From the IMG/VR virus record IMGVR_UViG_3300028556_000038, positions 1 through 23,425 of that record: a stretch of DNA of 23,425 bases. One strand, given 5' to 3'. The notes under the pieces are model-generated. The model worked only from the letters and a program-made list of their open reading frames with translations. It made no database searches and was not told where the DNA came from. The translations under genes and the position numbers were made by a program. The stretch's first letter is position 1. Every line of letters begins with the position of its first letter. This document shows, piece after piece, positions 10,130 to 15,874 of the stretch. Origin of the DNA: a virus.

Positions 10130-10238
10130 GGTTGCCGAGATCGCCGGTTAATAGATCGTGCCACCTAGCGTAATTTTGTCCTCCTATATGGCGCGCTTAA
10201 ATTAGGAGGCACTCCGCTAGTGTAGGATGTAGGCAGCC
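10130..10238 (+). ncRNA. RNA module 14 (109 nt), last of the string, with alternative pairing
   Basis: GGTTGCC (10130-10136) pairs with GGCAGCC (10232-10238), one U-G. Nested inside are CTAGCG (10165-10170) with CGCTAG (10215-10220) and CCTCCTA (10180-10186) with TAGGAGG (10203-10209). A competing helix, GGAGGC (10205-10210) with GCCTCC (10236-10241), would break both the inner and the closing stem. It ends about 20 bases before the next ATG, so it could also act as a leader element. Confidence 0.6.
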
Positions 10239-10257
10239 TCCAATTAGGAAATATTTT

Positions 10258-10455
10258 ATGCCAGAAAGAGAACACGCAGCCCGGACAGTCGTTGTCACTT
10301 ACGAGTGTGTATGTGGCGGAGAAATGACGGGAGATGAATCATGGGTGCAAATGAGCAATCCGCCCAAGTATTCCCACAAATGTCCTAAGTGTAGACGGGT
10401 AGAATTCCTACCCGTCATTTATCCCACTTTTAAAATGATCCGTTTAGATGATTAG
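10258..10455 (+). CDS. Zinc-ribbon phage protein, 65 aa
   Basis: The product has a clear two-part zinc ribbon: YECVCGGEM near residues 15-23 and HKCPKCRRVEFL near residues 40-51, followed by VIYPTFKMIRLDD. I recognise the layout C-x-CGGxM ... PP-x-Y-x-H-x-C-x-x-C ... YP from small proteins in many phages; the function is not known. AGGA lies eight bases before the ATG. It directly follows the RNA-module string and runs convergent to the collagen-like gene, whose stop is only five bases away. Confidence 0.75.
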   Translation: MPEREHAARTVVVTYECVCGGEMTGDESWVQMSNPPKYSHKCPKCRRVEFLPVIYPTFKMIRLDD

Positions 10456-10459
10456 TAAT

Positions 10460-11311
10460 CTACTTTGCTCCTAAACGTAAAACCGTACATTTTAAGTACG
10501 CGCTATTGGTCTGGCTATTAGTGCCCAGTGTCGGCGCCGAGAGGAAAACAGGAGCACCAGACGTATTTGCAAGACTGAGTACATCCCCAGCATTGCAATA
10601 AACAAACGTGTCCGCCGTGATCTCGTTGCTAGCTTGCGCTGGCGACAGAGGAACGTTACTAAATGTCGATCCTGGGACTATTGCGCCATTCAAAAACAGC
10701 GATAAAGTCCAGACTGGTAGTGGGGCAGGGATAGGGTTTAAAGTCCCTGTCATGCCCGCAGCAACGTCATACCAACCTGCTTTGAGGACTTTAAGCTGAC
10801 CTGCACTCGCGGCAAGACTTGCATCAAAACCAGCGGTTGCAACAATCGTATTTTCGAATAAAACCGTTCCGCCTGGCATATTAGTGCCAGGAGATGCTAC
10901 TAACTGCTGAGCAACTTGTGAGTATACTTCGGCAAATTCATTCGCATCGCAATTACACGGGCATTCTACGCAATCCCCGGGAACGCCTTGCGGGCCTTGC
11001 TGGCCTTGATTGCCTTGTGGGCCAGGAGGACCCATAGAGCCATTCTGTCCTGGTTGACCCTGCAACCCTTGCTGACCTGCGGGGCCTTGCGGACCGACAG
11101 GACCGACAGCGCCATTTGCGCCGGGTAAACCTATACCATCTTGTCCGTTAGCACCGGCGGGGCCTGCTGGGCCTGGAACGCCTTGTGCACCGGATTGTCC
11201 AGCCTGCCCTTGAGGGCCGAGTGGACCCTGCATTCCTGCGGGACCCATTGGACCCTGCGGACCCATAGGACCGGGACAATTGCCATTGCAATCTGAATTA
11301 GTGGAAGTCAT
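10460..11311 (-). CDS. Collagen-like fibre protein with C1q/TNF-like C-terminal domain
   Basis: Residues about 14-112 are Gly-X-Y collagen repeats (roughly 33 triplets, many GPQ, GPA, GPP), with a single interruption GQD-GI-GLP. Cysteines flank it: two before (C8, C12) and a cluster C114, C117, C119, C121 after, which could lock a trimer by disulfides. The remaining 160 residues form a beta-rich domain with a pattern like C1q or BclA C-terminal jelly rolls (VLFENTIVATAGFD, LKAGWYDVAAGMTG, LSLFLNGAIVPGS, AYLKCTVLRLG). Collagen-like trimers are used by phages as fibres. AGGAG precedes the ATG. It is separate from the main virion operon, so a decoration or host-surface role is also possible. Confidence 0.82.
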   Translation of the reverse strand: MTSTNSDCNGNCPGPMGPQGPMGPAGMQGPLGPQGQAGQSGAQGVPGPAGPAGANGQDGIGLPGANGAVGPVGPQGPAGQQGLQGQPGQNGSMGPPGPQGNQGQQGPQGVPGDCVECPCNCDANEFAEVYSQVAQQLVASPGTNMPGGTVLFENTIVATAGFDASLAASAGQLKVLKAGWYDVAAGMTGTLNPIPAPLPVWTLSLFLNGAIVPGSTFSNVPLSPAQASNEITADTFVYCNAGDVLSLANTSGAPVFLSAPTLGTNSQTNSAYLKCTVLRLGAK

Positions 11312-11446
11312 AAAGCGTACTCCTAGAGAGGAAAATCTTTCAACTGCGGAGATACCAGCATTTCACAAATAGGCGCGAATAGATATAGCTTTTGAATTAC
11401 ATTTTTGATAAGTTAATTAGATAGGGCGACCTCCCTATAATTGTTC
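11312..11446 (-). promoter_or_regulatory. Leader of the collagen-like gene with hairpin 11421-11438
   Basis: This 135-base gap holds ATAGGG-CGACCT-CCCTAT (11421-11438), a 6-pair hairpin just downstream of the XRE gene stop on the minus strand. It may slow or end that transcript, but no T-run follows directly. On the minus strand TTATCA and CTATAT with about 17 bases between could be a promoter for the collagen-like gene. Weak evidence for both. Confidence 0.3.
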
Positions 11447-11725
11447 CTAGAATCCATGTCGAGTAAAATCCTCCTCCCCGCGGTTATCCTTGGCCTCGGG
11501 GTTGGTTGGTTCAGGATCTTCCCGTAACATCTCTAACGTAATCGGTACGTTATATTCCTTGCAAAGCTCAATCATTTTCAACCAGGTAGGATGACTTGGA
11601 AAACGCATTTTGCGCTCGTAATATGACACAATCATTCGCCCCTCAAGACCTAACTTGTATGCCAAACGCGTCCGACTTAAACCCGTCGCCTTGAGTAACT
11701 CTTTGATGACTTCTGATGCTGACAT
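11447..11725 (-). CDS. XRE-type helix-turn-helix regulator, 92 aa
   Basis: The N-terminal 60 residues form an XRE/Cro-like DNA-binding domain: ASEVIKELLKATGLSRTRLA (helices 1-2), YKLGLEGRMIVSYYERKMRF (recognition region), PSHPTWLKMIELCKEYNVPI (helices 4-5). The acidic tail of about 30 residues is too short for a LexA/CI-type dimerisation and autocleavage domain, so it is more Cro-like or a short repressor. It diverges from the Sak4 operon, and its own ribosome site (AGGGG) overlaps a candidate operator. No integrase is visible here, so lysogeny cannot be judged. Confidence 0.8.
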   Translation of the reverse strand: MSASEVIKELLKATGLSRTRLAYKLGLEGRMIVSYYERKMRFPSHPTWLKMIELCKEYNVPITLEMLREDPEPTNPEAKDNRGEEDFTRHGF

Positions 11726-11728
11726 AAC

Positions 11729-11803
11729 ACACCCCTGTTAAAATATGCGTTCACTCTATCATGCAAACAGGGTGTTGACAATTGAAAACAATAGGTTTAC
11801 ACT
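11729..11803 (+). promoter_or_regulatory. Early promoter with paired inverted operators
   Basis: TTGACA (11775-11780) and TACACT (11798-11803) with exactly 17 bases between make a strong sigma70-type promoter for the genes from 11834. ACACCCCTGTT (11729-11739) and its near-complement AACAGGGTGT (11766-11775) are oppositely oriented. One abuts the -35 box, the other overlaps the regulator's ribosome site. ATTG-AAAA-CAAT lies in the spacer. Control by the XRE protein encoded next door is the natural inference. Confidence 0.65.
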
Positions 11804-11833
11804 TCCTTTTATTCAACCAGACATGAGGGTTAT

Positions 11834-12253
11834 ATGAGCGTAATCAAAGATAGGGATATGACGGCAGATAGATACATTCGTTCCTTAGCAGAATCAGGCG
11901 GGAAGATATCCGATATTGAGCGTGTTGAGGTATCCGGTTATTTGCTACGAGAATGTATGGAAGGGCACACAGAACGCGCATTAATCTTTCAGGATATGAT
12001 GGCGTACGATAACTTCATTTTGGGCGACGTTATTGCTTCTGTCTTGGTCGCTGAATCACCCGATTCTATCCACGATCTTTTGAAGATGCTTAAAACTATC
12101 GTCACGGATTACTACGAAACGCATATCGATATGCGTGTCAAAGAAGAACTCGATTTGATCGAAGAAGAAAAACCCAACCGCGATCCTTTCGCCATCGACT
12201 GCGAGCAGGATGCGGAAGGTTCCATTACTGTTAAACAAGGAGATCCACAATGA
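11834..12253 (+). CDS. Hypothetical early protein, 139 aa
   Basis: First gene behind the strong promoter. The 139-residue product is acidic and helical (SGYLLRECMEGHTERALIFQ, DVIASVLVAESPDSIHDLLK, then EELDLIEEEKPNRD), with no Cys cluster or membrane part. I recognise no domain. Its stop overlaps the ATPase start (ATGA), so the two are made together. A recombination or replication accessory role is suggested by that coupling alone. Confidence 0.65.
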   Translation: MSVIKDRDMTADRYIRSLAESGGKISDIERVEVSGYLLRECMEGHTERALIFQDMMAYDNFILGDVIASVLVAESPDSIHDLLKMLKTIVTDYYETHIDMRVKEELDLIEEEKPNRDPFAIDCEQDAEGSITVKQGDPQ

Positions 12254-13113
12254 GTAAATTAAAAGCAAAGAAACCGACCACTATTGAAAAAAGGCTGAAA
12301 GCCCTATTCTATGGCGCACCCGGAGCCGGTAAGACAACGGCCGCCATTAGCTTTCCCAAGGTATATCTTATCGATACGGAGCGCGGAAGTGAGAACGAAG
12401 CCTACGTTAAGATATTGGAAAAGGGAGGCGGCGCAATATTGCAAACCGCTGACTTCGACGAACTAATCGAACAAGTCAAAGCGTTGCTCTCTGAGAAGCA
12501 TGACTACAAAACATTGGTCATCGATCCGCTAACCACCATCTATAATGACCTCTTAGACAAATCCGCTGACAAGCACGGCACGGAATTTGGTAGACACTAC
12601 AATTACGTCAACCGCCAGATGAAGCACCTCTTAGCGCTTCTATTGCGGCTAGACATGAATATTATTATTACTTGCCATGCTAAAAATGAATATGGCGAAA
12701 ACCTAAAAGTTATCGGAACCACCTTTGATGGATACAAAAAGCTCGATTACCTGTTTGACCTCGCTTTCGAGATTCAAAAGCGCGGCAAGGATCGGGTTGC
12801 TATCGTGAAAAAGACACGGGTTGAGGGTTTCCCAGAGGGTGAGGTATTCCCCTTTAGCTATCCAGAAATCGCTAAACGGTACGGCAAGGACATCCTAGAG
12901 CGTGATGCAGTGGTCGAGGCGTTAGCCACCAAAGAAGAAGTCGAAGAATTGAAGCGCCTCGTTGAATTGTTCCATGTGGAACCCGAGAAATTCGAAAAGT
13001 GGCTAGATAAATGCAATGCCACTACCATTGACGAATTATCACAATCATCTATCCAAAAAATAATCACTCACCTACAATCGCAAACCATTAAAGGAGAATC
13101 AACCAATGTTTAA
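12250..13113 (+). CDS. Sak4-like RecA-fold ATPase (AAA_24 type)
   Basis: The 287-residue protein has a Walker A motif GAPGAGKTT (residues 22-30), a downstream YLIDTERG strand, a Walker B YKTLVIDPL (Asp92), and a third strand NIIITCHAK (about 137-145). Later come VIGTTFDGYKKLDYLFDLAF and the end ITHLQSQTIKG. This layout fits phage Sak4-type proteins, short RecA/Rad51 relatives that aid single-strand annealing together with a phage SSB. The SSB-like gene follows with an 8-base overlap, which strengthens the call. It is cytoplasmic and probably early. Confidence 0.85.
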   Translation: MSKLKAKKPTTIEKRLKALFYGAPGAGKTTAAISFPKVYLIDTERGSENEAYVKILEKGGGAILQTADFDELIEQVKALLSEKHDYKTLVIDPLTTIYNDLLDKSADKHGTEFGRHYNYVNRQMKHLLALLLRLDMNIIITCHAKNEYGENLKVIGTTFDGYKKLDYLFDLAFEIQKRGKDRVAIVKKTRVEGFPEGEVFPFSYPEIAKRYGKDILERDAVVEALATKEEVEELKRLVELFHVEPEKFEKWLDKCNATTIDELSQSSIQKIITHLQSQTIKGESTNV

Positions 13114-13552
13114 TTTCGACCCATTCGATCCAACCGACGAGCAAGCCCTATTCGGCCTACTGCCAGATGGTGAATACGATTTCTTGGTCAAAACGGCAAA
13201 TACGCATACAAACAGCAGAAATGGGAATCAGTCGATCAAACTATCTGTACAAGTATTTGCCAAAGATGGGTCATCAAAAATAGTAGACTGCTATCTGAGT
13301 GCCAACTACAAAAAATTGTTCGCTCACTTCTTCCGAGCGGTCGGACTTGAGGAGCAATGCAAACGCGGCGCTATCAATCCTGAAATGTGCGTCGACAAGA
13401 CGGGTCGCTGCCTCATTGCGACCGATATGCCGGAAGAGGGAAGCAAGTACGATCCCAAAAACGTTATCGTTGACTTCGTAGCAACTGGCAACAAAGTGGC
13501 AACAACAACAGAAAAAAAGGACGATTTCGGTGATTCGGACATACCTTTTTAA
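13106..13552 (+). CDS. SSB-like protein (DUF669-type)
   Basis: The 148-residue protein has an N-terminal YDFLVKTANTHTNSRNGNQS beta region and a middle LSVQVFAKDGSSKIVDCYLS, then an acidic end DDFGDSDIPF. The D-I-P-F tip is the classic SSB C-terminal peptide that recruits partner proteins. The rest fits the DUF669 group of phage OB-fold proteins often found beside Sak4 or other annealing ATPases. It would coat single-stranded DNA during replication and recombination. The pairing with the upstream ATPase is a recurring gene neighbourhood. Confidence 0.8.
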   Translation: MFNFDPFDPTDEQALFGLLPDGEYDFLVKTANTHTNSRNGNQSIKLSVQVFAKDGSSKIVDCYLSANYKKLFAHFFRAVGLEEQCKRGAINPEMCVDKTGRCLIATDMPEEGSKYDPKNVIVDFVATGNKVATTTEKKDDFGDSDIPF

Positions 13553-13577
13553 AAAACCTGCGTGTAATATCCTGGAC

Positions 13578-13597
13578 GAGGCCGCTACCCCGGCCTC
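13578..13597 (+). other. GC-rich hairpin between SSB-like gene and next gene
   Basis: GAGGCCG (13578-13584) and CGGCCTC (13591-13597) form a 7-pair stem with a 6-base loop. No T-run follows; the next ATG is 12 bases on, with AAGGG between. It may attenuate transcription or protect the upstream message from exonucleases. Confidence 0.45.
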
Positions 13598-13609
13598 TAA
13601 GGGACTATC

Positions 13610-13807
13610 ATGAAATACATACTCCACGTATTCTACTGCTTTATGCTAACCTCTATTGCGCTTGGCGTTAATGCCGCGTTAATTAGATTAGATGAGGTAG
13701 AGGCTACTATTGTCGGTTCAAGTCAGACGGTTATCACAGAGATGTATCGATACTCTGGCGACGACGATCAGGTAAGGCCAGACGGGGTAAAAGATTTAAT
13801 GACTTAG
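13610..13807 (+). CDS. Small exported or membrane-anchored protein, 65 aa
   Basis: The N-terminus MKYILHVFYCFMLTSIALGV plus NAA looks like a signal peptide with possible cleavage after VNA-A. The rest is short, polar and beta-prone (IRLDEVEATIVGSSQTVITE). AAGGG lies six bases before the ATG. A periplasmic or inner-membrane location is likely. No family is recognised; superinfection exclusion or lysis control are only guesses from location. Confidence 0.5.
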   Translation: MKYILHVFYCFMLTSIALGVNAALIRLDEVEATIVGSSQTVITEMYRYSGDDDQVRPDGVKDLMT

Positions 13808-13817
13808 GAGAAAAGCA

Positions 13818-13961
13818 ATGCCACCTTTCAAATCAAAAAAACAACGCGCATACCTCTATGCCACGCACCCAGAGATCGCTAAGCGCTGGGCGAAGGAAAC
13901 CCCAAAGGGGAAGAAGTTGCCCAATAAGGTCCCCAAAGCAAAAAAACGAAAGAATATTTAG
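13818..13961 (+). CDS. Small basic phage protein (MPPFKSKKQRAYLYATHPEI type), 47 aa
   Basis: ATG at 13818 gives 47 residues starting MPPFKSKKQRAYLYATHPEI and going on AKRWAKETPKGKKLP, with a Lys-rich end. I recognise this as a very common small phage protein, with a conserved F-xx-K-x-Q-x-x-[YF]-[LM]-x-x-x-x-P-E-I-A-x-x-[WF] core, often next to head or DNA-metabolism genes. Function unknown. AGGAG precedes the start. Its stop overlaps by four bases the stop of the convergent peptide gene. Confidence 0.75.
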   Translation: MPPFKSKKQRAYLYATHPEIAKRWAKETPKGKKLPNKVPKAKKRKNI

Positions 13962-14047
13962 CGCTTTTTCCGTTCCTTTTTCTCTTCGCGCTCTTCACGG
14001 CGTTTATCTTCTTTCATTTTACCTTTTTTACTTTTCTTGTCTTTCAT
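13958..14047 (-). CDS. Tiny all-charged peptide, 29 aa
   Basis: AGGAG lies seven bases before ATG at 14047, a near-ideal ribosome site. The 29-residue frame begins MKDKKSKKGKMKEDKRREER and ends EEKKERKKR. It uses only Met, Lys, Arg, Glu, Asp, Ser and Gly, with no hydrophobic core besides two Met. Such a peptide would be disordered or a single charged helix and could bind nucleic acid. It is the last gene of the minus-strand virion operon. The good start site is the main support. Confidence 0.5.
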   Translation of the reverse strand: MKDKKSKKGKMKEDKRREEREEKKERKKR

Positions 14048-14098
14048 TTTCGATCTCCTAATTAAAATCTTTATCAATGCGGATTGTGTGGTTAAGAT

Positions 14099-14698
14099 TT
14101 AGCGTCTACGTCTTGCATAAATGCCACCATACATAGTAGCTGTGCTTGTTGAAAATACTGCCGTTACAACTAAATATATAGTCGTAGTTCCTGATAGACT
14201 TATTCTTTGCATAGGCGCATTTAACCCCATGCTACCCATATTAGTTACACTTGTTAAGTATTGAGCAACAAGTGATAAATCTGGCTGAGTCCCTGTACTT
14301 GTACTTATCCCTACAAAAGTTTCTGTCATAGAATTACCAGCGGATACTACCACACCATTTCCCCATACATCCCAATCACCCGCTGTTAAAGATATAGATG
14401 TTAAGTTTTTAGGAGTATTAGAGCTAATTGATATTGCGGAAGCAGCGGCAATATTACTAGATACAAATTCGCCAACACTCCCCGCCGCTGCATTATCATT
14501 AGTCGTCGTACCGACAAGCCCAGTAGTACTCGTGAATGTGAGACTCGTGGCGCTAGGCGTTGCTAATACAGGCGTTCCCGTAAATGTGGGAGATGCGCTT
14601 AATACCGTACTGCCACTTCCTGTTGAAGTCGTAACACCTGTACCACCCTGCGCGACTGGTAATGGCACCGTTAAACTATGCGTGAATCCTTGACTCAT
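14099..14698 (-). CDS. Fibre or tail-spike-like protein, MSQGFT anchor, 199 aa
   Basis: The N-terminus MSQGFTHSLTVPLPVAQGGT matches that of the next gene upstream (MSQGFTNGITFTFPITLGQG), so both probably attach to the same virion part. The region after it is a Ser/Thr/Gly-rich low-complexity stalk typical of phage fibres (GQGGT-type motifs), followed by a beta-rich end (LTAGDWDVWGNGVVVSAGNS, then TIYLVVTAVFSTSTATMYGG) ending in four Arg. The D-W-D-V-W-G strand pair resembles C-terminal domains of other fibre proteins that follow a collagen-like or stalk segment. Receptor binding is inference. Confidence 0.65.
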   Translation of the reverse strand: MSQGFTHSLTVPLPVAQGGTGVTTSTGSGSTVLSASPTFTGTPVLATPSATSLTFTSTTGLVGTTTNDNAAAGSVGEFVSSNIAAASAISISSNTPKNLTSISLTAGDWDVWGNGVVVSAGNSMTETFVGISTSTGTQPDLSLVAQYLTSVTNMGSMGLNAPMQRISLSGTTTIYLVVTAVFSTSTATMYGGIYARRRR

Positions 14699-14707
14699 AA
14701 ATACTCC

Positions 14708-15517
14708 TTAAGCTGATCTAAATTCGGTAACGACTGCATAACCTAAAGCACCCGCTCCTCCTGCTGTTGCACTATTACCAGCACTACCACCTCCGCCGGA
14801 ATTAGCAGGGGCCGCTGTTGCACCAGCACTTGCTAATGAAGGTAATGGAATATTTCTCGGGGATGAACCACCATGTGGAATGATGCCAGCCAATGCTTGA
14901 GGGTTGCCATTACCTTGACCCCCATTCAGTTTTAAATCTCCTGCTCCGCCAGAAGCAAGACCACCAGCGCCTCCGGTTCCTGCGCCATTTGCAGGATGGG
15001 TCCCACCTTTTGCAACGATATCAGTTGAATTATAAGTAGTATCGCCGCCGTCTGTTGCATTAGATCCACTATTAGCATTAGCTCCATTTCCGCCGGTCCC
15101 TATAGAAATAGTAACTGACACAGGGTTAGAGATCCAACGTGCAGAATATGCGCCAGCACCACCACCATTTCCAAATATAGTTGCACTATTAGATGAACTT
15201 CCTCCCGATCCAGCAGCCCATAATTCAACCCAAGCTAACGTGGTCCCAGCAGTAGGGGTATAAGTATTGGCGCCGACACTCACAAAAGTTTGCAATCCTA
15301 TTTGCGTAATAGGCTTACTTACTGACCAAGTTGGCGCTGTATTGGCCCCAGATAATAAAGCTAATCCAGCCGTCGCAGTACCTGCAAGAATAGCTCCAGC
15401 ACTGGCAGTACTATAGAAAATACCACCATTACTAGCTGTTAATGCTGCATTCGTTCCGCCTTGACCAAGCGTAATAGGAAATGTAAAAGTAATACCATTT
15501 GTAAATCCTTGTGACAT
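14708..15517 (-). CDS. Glycine-rich fibre protein, MSQGFT anchor, 269 aa
   Basis: After the shared N-terminal anchor and a short stalk, residues about 88-265 form a glycine-rich domain (GAGAYSARWISNPVSVTISI, then GTGGNGANANSGSN, GGAGGLASGGAGDLKLNGGQ, GGAGALGYAVVTEF). This resembles Gly-rich domains of phage fibres and some bacterial adhesins, where polyglycine II-type helices pack into a tip. The final VVTEF is the usual last strand of that domain. It would be a receptor-binding or side-fibre protein. The stop lies 9 bases before the next anchor gene. Confidence 0.72.
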   Translation of the reverse strand: MSQGFTNGITFTFPITLGQGGTNAALTASNGGIFYSTASAGAILAGTATAGLALLSGANTAPTWSVSKPITQIGLQTFVSVGANTYTPTAGTTLAWVELWAAGSGGSSSNSATIFGNGGGAGAYSARWISNPVSVTISIGTGGNGANANSGSNATDGGDTTYNSTDIVAKGGTHPANGAGTGGAGGLASGGAGDLKLNGGQGNGNPQALAGIIPHGGSSPRNIPLPSLASAGATAAPANSGGGGSAGNSATAGGAGALGYAVVTEFRSA

Positions 15518-15518
15518 A

Positions 15519-15851
15519 TTAGCTATTCTCCACGCCGAATAAACTGAATGAAAGGGTTGCTAACGTTGCGTAACAACGCACTACGTCAGTCGTCGCTAAA
15601 CTTATTCCAAACGTTGCCGCAAATGTATCATTCCCAGCAATAGCAACATCATAATATAAATATTGTGACGCTGTATCACCAGCACCAGCGGGCGCAACAG
15701 ATACACGAAACTTAGTAGGCGTTGATGATTGATTGCAAACAGTAATTGTACTTGCAACAGCACTTGTTGCTGCGGGCACTGTATATAGTGTTGTAAGCGT
15801 TGCTGCTAGTGGTGCTGATTGTCCTAATACTTTTGGTGCTGTACCTGCCAT
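15519..15851 (-). CDS. Small beta-sandwich virion decoration-like protein, 110 aa
   Basis: The 110-residue product starts MAGTAPKVLGQSAPLAATLT and continues TLYTVPAATSAVASTITVCN, QSSTPTKFRVSVAPAGAG, then TDVVRCYATLATLSFSLFGV. Phage proteins starting [KQ]-x-L-xQ-xx-P-x-A-x-x-x-T-x-L-Y-T-V-P are widespread and often annotated as tail or head decoration proteins; this matches that pattern. It fits a single beta sandwich. Position among fibre genes supports a virion role. Confidence 0.7.
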   Translation of the reverse strand: MAGTAPKVLGQSAPLAATLTTLYTVPAATSAVASTITVCNQSSTPTKFRVSVAPAGAGDTASQYLYYDVAIAGNDTFAATFGISLATTDVVRCYATLATLSFSLFGVENS

Positions 15852-15874
15852 AAAAATTACTCCAATTAAATTAT

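Larger units (their letters stand above)
8761..10238 (+). ncRNA. String of about 14 structured RNA modules with A/U-rich linkers
   Basis: No credible protein gene occupies these 1478 bases. Instead successive blocks of 49-145 bases are each closed by complementary ends, usually beginning GG and ending CC. Between most blocks lies CC-AAAGAATTAT-GG or a close variant: four exact copies (after 9368, 9472, 9612 and 9861) and at least five variants. Three closing helices contain wobble pairs (9171/9276, 9483/9612, 10130/10238), and all three are U-G only if the plus strand is transcribed. The string begins one base after the stop of the gene at 8496 and ends about 20 bases before the gene at 10258. 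I do not recognise an RNA family. Confidence 0.75.

Noticed and set aside
8929-10238. Ordinary tRNA gene cluster
   Set aside because: Apart from module 2, no module has an anticodon arm in the right place, and lengths range from 49 to 145 bases with pseudoknots or extra helices.
8761-10238. GOLLD or ROOL large phage RNA
   Set aside because: Same genomic setting and ornate folding, but I cannot match their known parts from memory, and a repeated linker is not a feature I know of for them. A covariance-model search would settle it.
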